NCBI GenBank assembly: GCA_045617225.1
Contig: JAZLIC010000149.1
Span: 1 to 23,467, forward strand
Reading direction: 5' to 3'
DNA length: 23,467 nt
From: JAZLIC01 sp045617225
Lineage (GTDB): Bacteria > Bacillota > Clostridia > Monoglobales > Monoglobaceae
The notes beneath the pieces are model-generated. The model ran no database searches and was not told the DNA's origin. It saw only the letters and a list, made by a program, of their open reading frames with translations. Made by a program: the position numbers and the translations under genes. Positions 16,022 to 22,824 of this stretch are shown piece after piece. Each line of letters begins with the position of its first letter. Within the stretch, counting starts at the first letter, position 1.

Positions 16022-16931
16022 TGTGGCATTATCGGTATTAGCGAAACTTAAAAACAAGGCAAAAGAAACGGGTAGAAGCAACCAACTTTGTATGCAATTA
16101 TTTTGTCAAGAAGAATTTTTAAGACGTCTTTCCCATTCTAAGTATTCAGACAATTTTGTCTTAAAAGGCGGCTTGTTCTTATATACACTTACAGGCTTTG
16201 ACAGCAGGGTTACCGTAGATGTTGATTTCTTGTTAAGACAACTCCCGAATACTCCTGAAAAACTATCCGAAATAATCAAAGAGATAATTGAAACAAAAAC
16301 AGAAAATGATTTTATAGCTTTTGAATTTAAAAACATTGTACCAATATCAATAAATAAAGAATATCCCGGAATACATGCAGATATTGTTGCACGAATCAAA
16401 AACACAAGGACGCCGTTTGGAATAGACTTTGGCGTTGGGGATATTATCATTCCGGGAATTGTTAAAAGAAAAATACCCACCCAACTTGCAGACTTTGATT
16501 CACCTACCGTTAGTACTTATTCGCTTGAAACAACCGTTGCAGAAAAACTTGATGCGATACTAAATCTTATGGAATTTTCAAGCAGAATGAAAGATTATTA
16601 CGATATTTACTATCTTGCCAATAAATTTGATTTTGATGGCGCAACATTGACAGAAGCAATGAGAAAAACATTTGAAAACAGAAATCATAAATTTACGATA
16701 GAACAGTTTGAACAAATGTGTGAGTTTGGTTCTGATGCTGCAATGCAGAAGAAATGGAAAGCGTTTTGTCGTAAAATTGATACGAAGACAGATGATTACA
16801 ATACCGTGCTAAAGACAATAAAAGAATTTTTGAATGAACCATTTATGATGGTTTTGAATGGTACTGTATTTTCAAATTATTGGTCTGCATTAAATAGTAG
16901 ATGGAAACCAATCGGAGGGAAAATAGAATGA
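16014..16931 (+). CDS. AbiEii-type nucleotidyltransferase toxin
   Basis: The 305-aa protein is the toxin partner of AbiEi. It shows the nucleotidyltransferase signature: LKGGLFLY at 50-57, then RVTVDVDF at 65-72, giving the metal-binding D69 and D71. Further family motifs are IDFGVGD (136-142), VAEKLDAI (174-181) and RMKDYYDIYYL (190-200). All look intact. Related MenT/AbiEii enzymes use NTPs, and several modify tRNA; the target here is unknown. ATG 16014 has a good ribosome binding site GGAGGTG (16000-16006), 7 nt upstream and inside abiEi. Its TGA overlaps the next gene's ATG in an ATGA junction, so toxin and restriction enzyme are probably translated from one message. Confidence 0.88.
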   Translation: MADVALSVLAKLKNKAKETGRSNQLCMQLFCQEEFLRRLSHSKYSDNFVLKGGLFLYTLTGFDSRVTVDVDFLLRQLPNTPEKLSEIIKEIIETKTENDFIAFEFKNIVPISINKEYPGIHADIVARIKNTRTPFGIDFGVGDIIIPGIVKRKIPTQLADFDSPTVSTYSLETTVAEKLDAILNLMEFSSRMKDYYDIYYLANKFDFDGATLTEAMRKTFENRNHKFTIEQFEQMCEFGSDAAMQKKWKAFCRKIDTKTDDYNTVLKTIKEFLNEPFMMVLNGTVFSNYWSALNSRWKPIGGKIE

Positions 16932-18745
16932 TTAGAACAGATATGATTTCAACGGTAGGCAGAGAATACCTAACAAGCAATATTGAAAATGATGAATACA
17001 GTTATCCAAAGGCTTACGCTAATGCTTCTCTACCATTTGTTCCAATTCAAAATAAAACAGGGCGTAAATTTGAAAAATTGGATATTCGATTTGTAAAAGA
17101 TAATGTTTCTGTTCTGATAGAAACAAAGCAAAACTTTACCGCAGCGGATGAAGAACAGTTATCTGCTTATGTTGAATACGAAAAGGCTCTTACCGGTAAT
17201 AAAATCATTGCCATACTTGCTAATACTACAAATGATAATGTCAAAGTATGGCGTGGAGTTATCTCTGATGGTGACTTGATGCCTAAAGAAACAGCACTTC
17301 GCACAATGGATGAATACGTTGATTTTTATACTTCAAAGATTAACGATAAAGAAAAGGTGATGCAGAATACATATAAGCTTAATGAAATGTTGCATCGCCA
17401 CAGTATTCCGGAAAAATTACGAAGTCAATTTGTTGGAACATGCCTACTTGCGTTAAAAAACGGTCTTGACTATTCAACCCCATCGTTGACTGCTGCACAA
17501 ATTCGCACTCGTATAAAAGAAGTTTTGGAAGACCTACTCAACTCAGATATAAACAAAGCGGAAAAGCTGGCGTTGCTCAACAGAAATGTTCTCGGAGATC
17601 AATATATCAGACAGCTTACTATTGCAGCTTTCAGAGAAATATTAAAGTTTATCGAAGATAACATTTTACCATTTATTAATGATAAAAGCACTTCCGGACA
17701 GGACTTGTTGAATCTCTTTTTCGTTACCTTCAACAAATATGTTGGCAAGTCGGATAAGAATCAGGCATTCACTCCCGACCATATCACAGATTTTATGTCG
17801 AAGATTACAGGCGTAAATAAACATTCTGTTGTTCTTGATCCTTGTTGCGGAAGTGGCTCATTCCTTGTAAGAGCAATGACACAAGCATTAGATGACTGTG
17901 CTACTGCTACCGAACAGGAAGAAGTGAAAAAACATCAGATTTTTGGTATCGAATTTGACGAAAATGTATATGGACTTGCTACAACAAATATGCTTATTCA
18001 CTCGGATGGAAACTCAAATATCCGTCAAGGAAGCTGTTTTGCATTGACAGACTGGATAAAGGAAGCAAAGCCAAATGTTGTTTTGATGAATCCTCCCTAT
18101 AATGGTCAACGGGTTCATCTTCCAAAAAGTTATGTTGATACTTGGGCGAGAGATAAAAAAGAAGACCCTTCAAAAGGATTATATTTTGTAAAATATATTG
18201 CTGATACACTTAACTCTATCAATCATCAAGCAAAATTAGCAGTATTACTTCCTGTTGCCTGTGCCATAGGCACAAGCGGAGAAATTGCTCGGCTGAAAAG
18301 AGAAATTCTTGAGGAAAACACTCTTGACGCAGTATTTACTTTGCCTAACGAAATCTTCTATCCGGGTGCAAGTGCTTCCGCTTGCTGTATGGTATTCAAA
18401 ATCGGAACAAAGCATAATGATGTTTCCAATCCTGATACATTTTTTGGATATTGTAAAGAAGACGGTTTTAAGAAGAAAAAGAATCTTGGTAGAGTGGAAC
18501 AGGTTGACTCAGCTACCGGAAAGAGTCGATGGGTAGAAATTGAAAAAGATTGGATTGAATTATATAGAAATCGTCGTTCGGCAGATGGTTTCTCTGCTAC
18601 ATATAAAGTCAACGGTGATGATGAATGGCTTTGCGAAGCATATATGAAAACCGATTATACAAAGCTGACAGAACAAGATTTTCAGAAAACAATAAATGAT
18701 TATCTCGCCTATCTTGTGAAGGAGGGACATATTTATGAATCTTAA
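16928..18745 (+). CDS. Fused restriction nuclease and N6-adenine methyltransferase (type IIB, BcgI A-subunit-like)
   Basis: 605 aa. The N-terminus has a possible PD-(D/E)xK nuclease core: D52 in KLDIRF, a 12-residue gap, then E65-T-K67 in LIETKQ. A helical region (about 110-265) leads to a gamma-class N6_Mtase domain with QAFTPDHI at about 279-286, SAM-binding motif I DPCCGSG at 304-310 and catalytic NPPY at 388-391. Nuclease and methylase in one chain, a separate specificity gene behind it and no hsdR nearby match the organisation of BcgI (A about 640 aa, B about 340 aa), which cuts on both sides of its site. A type I HsdM is less likely because of the nuclease motif. ATG 16928 has GGAGGG 8 nt upstream; the longer frame from 16901 lies inside abiEii. 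The gene overlaps abiEii by 4 nt and the specificity gene by 11 nt. Confidence 0.82.
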   Translation: MIRTDMISTVGREYLTSNIENDEYSYPKAYANASLPFVPIQNKTGRKFEKLDIRFVKDNVSVLIETKQNFTAADEEQLSAYVEYEKALTGNKIIAILANTTNDNVKVWRGVISDGDLMPKETALRTMDEYVDFYTSKINDKEKVMQNTYKLNEMLHRHSIPEKLRSQFVGTCLLALKNGLDYSTPSLTAAQIRTRIKEVLEDLLNSDINKAEKLALLNRNVLGDQYIRQLTIAAFREILKFIEDNILPFINDKSTSGQDLLNLFFVTFNKYVGKSDKNQAFTPDHITDFMSKITGVNKHSVVLDPCCGSGSFLVRAMTQALDDCATATEQEEVKKHQIFGIEFDENVYGLATTNMLIHSDGNSNIRQGSCFALTDWIKEAKPNVVLMNPPYNGQRVHLPKSYVDTWARDKKEDPSKGLYFVKYIADTLNSINHQAKLAVLLPVACAIGTSGEIARLKREILEENTLDAVFTLPNEIFYPGASASACCMVFKIGTKHNDVSNPDTFFGYCKEDGFKKKKNLGRVEQVDSATGKSRWVEIEKDWIELYRNRRSADGFSATYKVNGDDEWLCEAYMKTDYTKLTEQDFQKTINDYLAYLVKEGHIYES

Positions 18746-19772
18746 TGTGGAGAGCTGGAAAGAGTTTCGCTTGGGAGATTTGTTCTCAAAAATGTATAAA
18801 GCTGAAGCTCACATAAAAGGCGAGCTCGAGTGCTATGATATTCCTTCTGATAATACAATTCGTTTTATTTCCAGAACGGAAATGAATAACGGCTGTGATT
18901 GTTATGTTTTGAATAACAACCTTTCGGGTATCGAAAAAGCAAATGCTATAGCCATCGGCGATACGACGGCAACCTGCTTTTATCAGGGTGAAGACTTTGT
19001 GTGTGGAGATCATATGGTCATTTGTCGTGCTAATTGGATTAATCTACATACAGCGCTGTTTATCATTTCAATACTTAAGCAGGAAAAGTATAAATACAGC
19101 TATGGTAGAGCCTTCAAAATGGAACTGATTTCAAATACTGTGTTGAAACTACCTGCTACTGCTGATGGTATGCCTGATTGGGACTATATGGAGCAATATA
19201 TAAAATCCCTCAATCATAAGCCATTAACTACTTCTAATCGGGGGGGGGGGTACGGATCACATATACTTGGTGTTGAAATGTGGAAAGAATATACTGTAAG
19301 CGATATTTTTGATATTTATAATGGAAGTGGCATAACAAAAGAAGAAATCGAAGAAAACCCCGGAAGCTTAGTTGCGGTTCAAAGTGGCGAAGAAGACAAT
19401 GGCAGAATAGGAATGATTGACTATAATTATTGTAAGAATAAGGGTTACACGATGTCTGATGATGCATGTCTAACCGTTGCTCGTAGTGGTTCCGCTGGCT
19501 TTGTTTCGTTTCATCCTACCGGTTGTGTAGTAGGAGATTCGGCAAAAATCCTAAAATTCAAAAATTGCTCTGCTGCCAATACCTATACCTACCTTTTTTT
19601 GAGAACAATCTTGATGGCTAACAAATATAAATATACATACGGGCGCAAAGTTACAGAAGACAAGTATCTGTCACTTAAAATTATGCTACCCAATAAAAAA
19701 GATCAAAAAGAACCTGACTGGCTCTTTATGAAAAACTATATGAAATCCCTACCGTATGGTGATAGAATATAG
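18735..19772 (+). CDS. Restriction-modification specificity subunit (two TRDs, BcgI B-subunit-like) with poly-G tract
   Basis: 345 aa, probably the DNA-recognition partner of the fused nuclease-methylase. It is an internal duplication. Half 1 runs from SWKEFRLGDLF (7-17) to PDWDYMEQYIKSL (147-159). Half 2 runs from MWKEYTVSDIF (182-192) to PDWLFMKNYMKSL near the C-terminus. Each half also has KYKYSYGR or KYKYTYGR before its end. Each is one target-recognition domain plus a conserved helix, as in HsdS. Eleven consecutive G at 19240-19250 encode Arg-Gly-Gly-Gly (169-172) exactly between the halves. Loss or gain of one G would truncate the protein after TRD1. ATG 18735 has AGGAGGG 8 nt upstream, within the previous gene. 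It is the fourth overlapping gene of the operon. Confidence 0.88.
   Translation: MNLNVESWKEFRLGDLFSKMYKAEAHIKGELECYDIPSDNTIRFISRTEMNNGCDCYVLNNNLSGIEKANAIAIGDTTATCFYQGEDFVCGDHMVICRANWINLHTALFIISILKQEKYKYSYGRAFKMELISNTVLKLPATADGMPDWDYMEQYIKSLNHKPLTTSNRGGGYGSHILGVEMWKEYTVSDIFDIYNGSGITKEEIEENPGSLVAVQSGEEDNGRIGMIDYNYCKNKGYTMSDDACLTVARSGSAGFVSFHPTGCVVGDSAKILKFKNCSAANTYTYLFLRTILMANKYKYTYGRKVTEDKYLSLKIMLPNKKDQKEPDWLFMKNYMKSLPYGDRI
19240..19250 (+). repeat. G11 homopolymer, probable phase-variation tract
   Basis: Eleven consecutive G in an otherwise AT-rich gene, in the linker of the specificity subunit. In the given sequence the frame is open (ON). One G fewer gives a stop at 19297-19299 (187-aa product). 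One G more gives a stop at 19274-19276 (180-aa product). Confidence 0.85.
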
Positions 19773-19808
19773 AAAGTTGATAAATGAAGTAAGATTGGTG
19801 GTGAGTAT

Positions 19809-20405
19809 ATGCCTTACACAGTTAGATCAAGCGAACGCACTCGGAGTTCTGGTGCCGAACATGAAACAAAAGCTCTTCTTTATTTGATGAATTTAAGGAG
19901 CGATAGTAACGACATTCATTACTTTGTCGTTGACTTTTTTAATGATTTGACCGGTATGGATAGGTTTGCTGATAACTTATGGGATATGCAGTCGAAGGGT
20001 GCAAAAAATAATTCTCCGGCAGCTATCGGCAAAGAAATGGTGACATTATTTAAGAACTATCTGAGCGATTTTGAATTTAAGGATTATATTCTATTTTTAG
20101 GCGGTGTTTCGTCTACTGTTAGAAAGGATGATTCTAAGGCAATTTTTGATATTTCCAATATCAAAGATTCGGCATTGTCTAAAATAAAAAACGGGCTAAA
20201 AAATGAATCCATCGAGAAAACATACATAAACGATTCTGATGTAACAGATGAGAATATAGATGATTTTTTAAAAAATCTCCTTTTCAAATTGAAGGTTTTT
20301 AAACGCTTGCAAAAAAAGGACGGCCGAAAGGCCGTCCTTTTTAGAAATTACGTAAACTTATCTGCTTACATAATTATATATCATTATCGCCGCATCGGCT
20401 CTTGA
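19809..20405 (+). CDS. Uncharacterised protein, possible PD-(D/E)xK-like nuclease, probably 3'-truncated
   Basis: 198 aa as read. I do not recognise the family with certainty. The first 165 or so residues look genuinely coding. They include RSSGAEHETKALLYL (12-26) and FFVVD-type strands ending in VDFFNDLTG (41-49) and LWDMQSKG (57-64). The pattern D-x(n)-QxK resembles the QxK nuclease core of Cap4/DUF4297-type dsDNA nucleases, but this is a weak inference. The final 30 or so codons (from about 20311) run through the terminator hairpin at 20311-20342 and into the antisense of the SLH gene, so the natural C-terminus is missing. ATG 19809 follows GGTGGTGAG and lies 36 nt after the specificity gene's stop. 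It may be a fifth gene of the operon, cut off at the island edge. Confidence 0.6.
   Translation: MPYTVRSSERTRSSGAEHETKALLYLMNLRSDSNDIHYFVVDFFNDLTGMDRFADNLWDMQSKGAKNNSPAAIGKEMVTLFKNYLSDFEFKDYILFLGGVSSTVRKDDSKAIFDISNIKDSALSKIKNGLKNESIEKTYINDSDVTDENIDDFLKNLLFKLKVFKRLQKKDGRKAVLFRNYVNLSAYIIIYHYRRIGS
20311..20342 (-). terminator. Terminator of the SLH protein gene (bidirectional form)
   Basis: A perfect 8-bp stem GGACGGCC (20318-20325) with GGCCGTCC (20330-20337) around GAAA. Seven A precede it on the plus strand (a T7 run on the minus strand) and five T follow it. It lies 16 nt after the minus-strand stop at 20358, so it fits that gene best, but it can also end plus-strand transcripts of the defence operon. 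Confidence 0.92.
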
Positions 20406-22430
20406 TAAATAATCATCCGGATTAAATCTGCCCATTTCATCGCCTTTTACTATGTTAAAGCCTTTGGCAAGGGCGATATATCCCTTATATTCATTCGGGA
20501 TATTCTCGCTATCCGCAAAGCCGCAATTGAATATATCCGAAAGCACTGCTATATTCTCATAGCCTACTCCTCGAATAATATACTTTGCGCCATCTTTTCT
20601 GGTCTGCGGCTCCTCGGGCTTCCATTCATCTTTGTTAATCAGCCTCTGCACAACGGCACTTTCAAGGATATTCTCCCTTTCAAGAGGCACAACACCAAAA
20701 TTAGTGATGGCAACAACAAAGTTTAAAAGCTCCTCCTGAGTTATAACATCATCAGGTCTGAAAGCGTTTTCGCCCTCCTTAAAATTAAGGATACCTGCTT
20801 CTGTCAGGGCAACAATCGCATCTTCGCCATAGTGTCCCTCTATATCATTCGGCATAACCTTTCTGCCCTCCGATATACCGCCGTCAAAGTTTAACGGCTT
20901 GGCAGTGCGGGCGTCTATCATATACACACCGTCACCACGCTGCACGTAGACCGCCTTAACGTCAGGGGCAGTACCGTCATAGAGCATAGAATTCATATCC
21001 TCATACAAAAGGGTTGCAGGTGCGTTTTCGATATACGCATCAAGTGCCGCATCTGCGCTGATTATACCTTCCGGACTTTCAAATACATAATCATCTCCCC
21101 AACTCTTGTTGACAGATGTGATATATCCGCTTTCTCCGTCAACACTTATTGATATAAAGTTCTCATAGAACGGAGTATTGTTCTCCTGTCGAACAAATGA
21201 TATATTATACTCTCCGTAGTATTCGTTATCATCTGTGTCAAGCGTTGTCTTTTTAAACTCGCTTATATACTTTTCCGCAAAGGCGGAAGCGGTTTTCTCC
21301 GCCTCTTCACGGCTTACCTTTGCTTTTTTGTCATTTTGATGTGCTCTGTATCCGTAGTAGCTTATAATCTCACAGGTTTTGGCGTTTAATGTGAGATAAG
21401 CATAAGTCCGCTCTTTCTTCTCGCCCGAAAAGTAATAGTTAAGGTTTGCAAGATACTCATTGCCGCTTTTCTCATAGCTTACCGAAACAAGGCTTGCCTT
21501 ATCAAGCCCAAGCTCCGTCAAACTGCTTGCGTATGCAGTCAGGGTGTCCTTATCGACCAAGCCCTCTACCTCATCAACATTTGCCTGTTCCTCGGGAGTG
21601 AGCGGAGCAGGAATCGGCATTATGCTTTTGCCCATTGCCTCATCTGCTGCGGTCAACTCATTAGCAAAATATTTCTCTGCTTTTTTGTATGTAACCTCAT
21701 CGCCTGTTGTGGCATCAATAAGAACGTCTGTCCTTTCGGGGACATATACCAGGGCGGTTTTGTTTTCATCGACAGAAGTATAGCAGAGCTTCATCTTGCC
21801 TCTTTCTTTGAATATTCTGTTTGCGGCATCGCTGCCCATAACATTTTCTATGCTCGGCGCATCTGCCTTTGTCAAATATGCACTCATATACAAAACCTTG
21901 CCCGTTTGGGTATCAATGTTAATATATACTTGGTCGTTGCAGAAGGGAACACCGTTTATACAACGTTTCATTTCCACATTTGCAGAGCCATAACCGCCGA
22001 AGTTATTGCTGACACGCCTCTTGTCATCAGGCAGTTGGTCTACTAATGAAGGGTTTACCCTTTTTATAAAACTATCGGCAATCTCCAAAAGCTCTTGGTC
22101 GGTGAACTTGGAAAGGCGAACACTGTAATCATACTCTCTGTCACTGCTTTCGTAATAGTGCATTATTTCACCGCTATCGGTTATTGAAACGGAGATAGAC
22201 TTTCCGCTCACATAGTCGGTGTCGCCTTTTGAGTTCCAATAAAGCTCGTAGATTGTCTGTCCGTTTTCAAACCTGACATCACTTGAAAAGTCGTTGCACT
22301 CTGCCGGGATGTCAATGCGTGATTTTACGGTTGTGATTGCGTTTTCAAGGCCTGTGTCGGCAAATACCACAGTTCCGATACAGGATAGCGTAAGGATTGC
22401 TGATAAAAAAACTGCTAAAAATTTTTTCAT
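20358..22430 (-). CDS. Secreted YcdB/PepSY-like protein with C-terminal SLH domains
   Basis: 690 aa from ATG 22430. A signal peptide (KK, hydrophobic LAVFLSAILTL, cleavage after VFA at about 25) shows export. The body (about 30-520) contains repeated alpha/beta modules of the YcdB/YcdC or thermolysin-propeptide (PepSY) type, each ending in a phrase like INIDTQTGKVLYM, LTLNAKTCEIISYYGY or ISVDGESGYITSVN. No protease catalytic domain or zinc HExxH motif is visible. The C-terminal part (about 530-690) carries SLH-type sequences, for example GHYGEDAIVALTEAGIL, FRPDD and FNPDDYLSRADAAIM, which would anchor it to the cell-wall polymer. ATG 22430 is chosen over ATG 22463 because CGGAGG lies about 9 nt upstream and the signal peptide then begins at once. 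It is monocistronic, with promoter at 22686-22714 and terminator at 20311-20342. Confidence 0.85.
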   Translation of the reverse strand: MKKFLAVFLSAILTLSCIGTVVFADTGLENAITTVKSRIDIPAECNDFSSDVRFENGQTIYELYWNSKGDTDYVSGKSISVSITDSGEIMHYYESSDREYDYSVRLSKFTDQELLEIADSFIKRVNPSLVDQLPDDKRRVSNNFGGYGSANVEMKRCINGVPFCNDQVYINIDTQTGKVLYMSAYLTKADAPSIENVMGSDAANRIFKERGKMKLCYTSVDENKTALVYVPERTDVLIDATTGDEVTYKKAEKYFANELTAADEAMGKSIMPIPAPLTPEEQANVDEVEGLVDKDTLTAYASSLTELGLDKASLVSVSYEKSGNEYLANLNYYFSGEKKERTYAYLTLNAKTCEIISYYGYRAHQNDKKAKVSREEAEKTASAFAEKYISEFKKTTLDTDDNEYYGEYNISFVRQENNTPFYENFISISVDGESGYITSVNKSWGDDYVFESPEGIISADAALDAYIENAPATLLYEDMNSMLYDGTAPDVKAVYVQRGDGVYMIDARTAKPLNFDGGISEGRKVMPNDIEGHYGEDAIVALTEAGILNFKEGENAFRPDDVITQEELLNFVVAITNFGVVPLERENILESAVVQRLINKDEWKPEEPQTRKDGAKYIIRGVGYENIAVLSDIFNCGFADSENIPNEYKGYIALAKGFNIVKGDEMGRFNPDDYLSRADAAIMIYNYVSR

Positions 22431-22442
22431 TTTATAAAACCT

Positions 22443-22526
22443 CCGTTTTTTCGTTTTCCGCATTTTTCATTTATACGGGTAGGGAATGGTCTTGACCATT
22501 CCGTTGACCGTTCCCTACGGTATGTT
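22443..22526. repeat. 84-bp tandem repeat, copy 1
   Basis: It is identical to copy 2 except at 22453 (G here, A in copy 2). It begins next to the ribosome binding site of the SLH gene. It contains two mutually exclusive palindromes: a short perfect hairpin GGAATGGTC-TT-GACCATTCC (22483-22502), and a longer pairing of GTAGGGAATGGTC (22479-22491) with GACCGTTCCCTAC (22506-22518). Confidence 0.95.
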
Positions 22527-22528
22527 TT

Positions 22529-22612
22529 CCGTTTTTTCATTTTCCGCATTTTTCATTTATACGGGTAGGGAATGGTCTTGACCATTCCGTTGACCGTTCC
22601 CTACGGTATGTT
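22529..22612. repeat. 84-bp tandem repeat, copy 2
   Basis: Copy 2 starts 86 bp after copy 1 and has the same two alternative palindromes (22569-22588, and 22565-22577 with 22592-22604). Both copies fall within the predicted untranslated leader of the SLH gene transcript. Confidence 0.95.
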
Positions 22613-22685
22613 GACATTATCGTTTGTTTTGCGTTTCCGGCGGTGAGTTGCCAACGCCGTTACAAAAATCCAATTGTACATTTTG

Positions 22686-22714
22686 ATTATATCACTTTAA
22701 GGGAAAAATTACAA
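22686..22714 (-). promoter_or_regulatory. Probable sigma-A promoter of the SLH protein gene
   Basis: On the minus strand TTGTAA (22714-22709), a 17-nt spacer, then the perfect -10 box TATAAT (22691-22686). Transcription would start near 22679, giving a leader of about 250 nt before ATG 22430. That leader holds both 84-bp repeats and the partly self-complementary GGCGGTGAGTTGCCAACGCC region near 22640. Confidence 0.6.
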
Positions 22715-22763
22715 TATGCAAAATACGGCAATAAAAAATTTTTCACAACCGAAGCCGGCACGC

Positions 22764-22793
22764 AAAAAACGGGCGGCCACACAGGGGCCGCCC
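22764..22793 (-). terminator. Terminator of the Ppx/GppA gene
   Basis: Stem GGGCGGCC (22771-22778) with GGCCGCCC (22786-22793), 7-nt loop. On the minus strand it is followed by G and six T (22769-22764). It lies about 30 nt past the gene's stop at 22825. A second small palindrome, ACCGT-CAT-ACGGT (22796-22808), stands just before it. Confidence 0.85.
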
Positions 22794-22824
22794 CTACCGT
22801 CATACGGTAAAAATTTGTTTTTAG

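Noticed and set aside
15229..20311. Flanking att-like direct repeat of the defence island (CGCTTTGCAAAC near 15228 versus CGCTTGCAAAAA near 20304).
   Set aside because: The match is short, imperfect and A-rich, one copy is part of a local hairpin, and no integrase gene is present.
20358..22430. Lipoprotein signal in the SLH protein (LSC in the signal peptide).
   Set aside because: The residues before the cysteine (TLS) do not fit the usual lipobox, while VFA-D fits a type I signal peptidase site.
22443..22612. CRISPR array, suggested by the two tandem repeats.
   Set aside because: There are only two copies of 84 bp, with 2 bp between them and no spacers, and no cas genes nearby.
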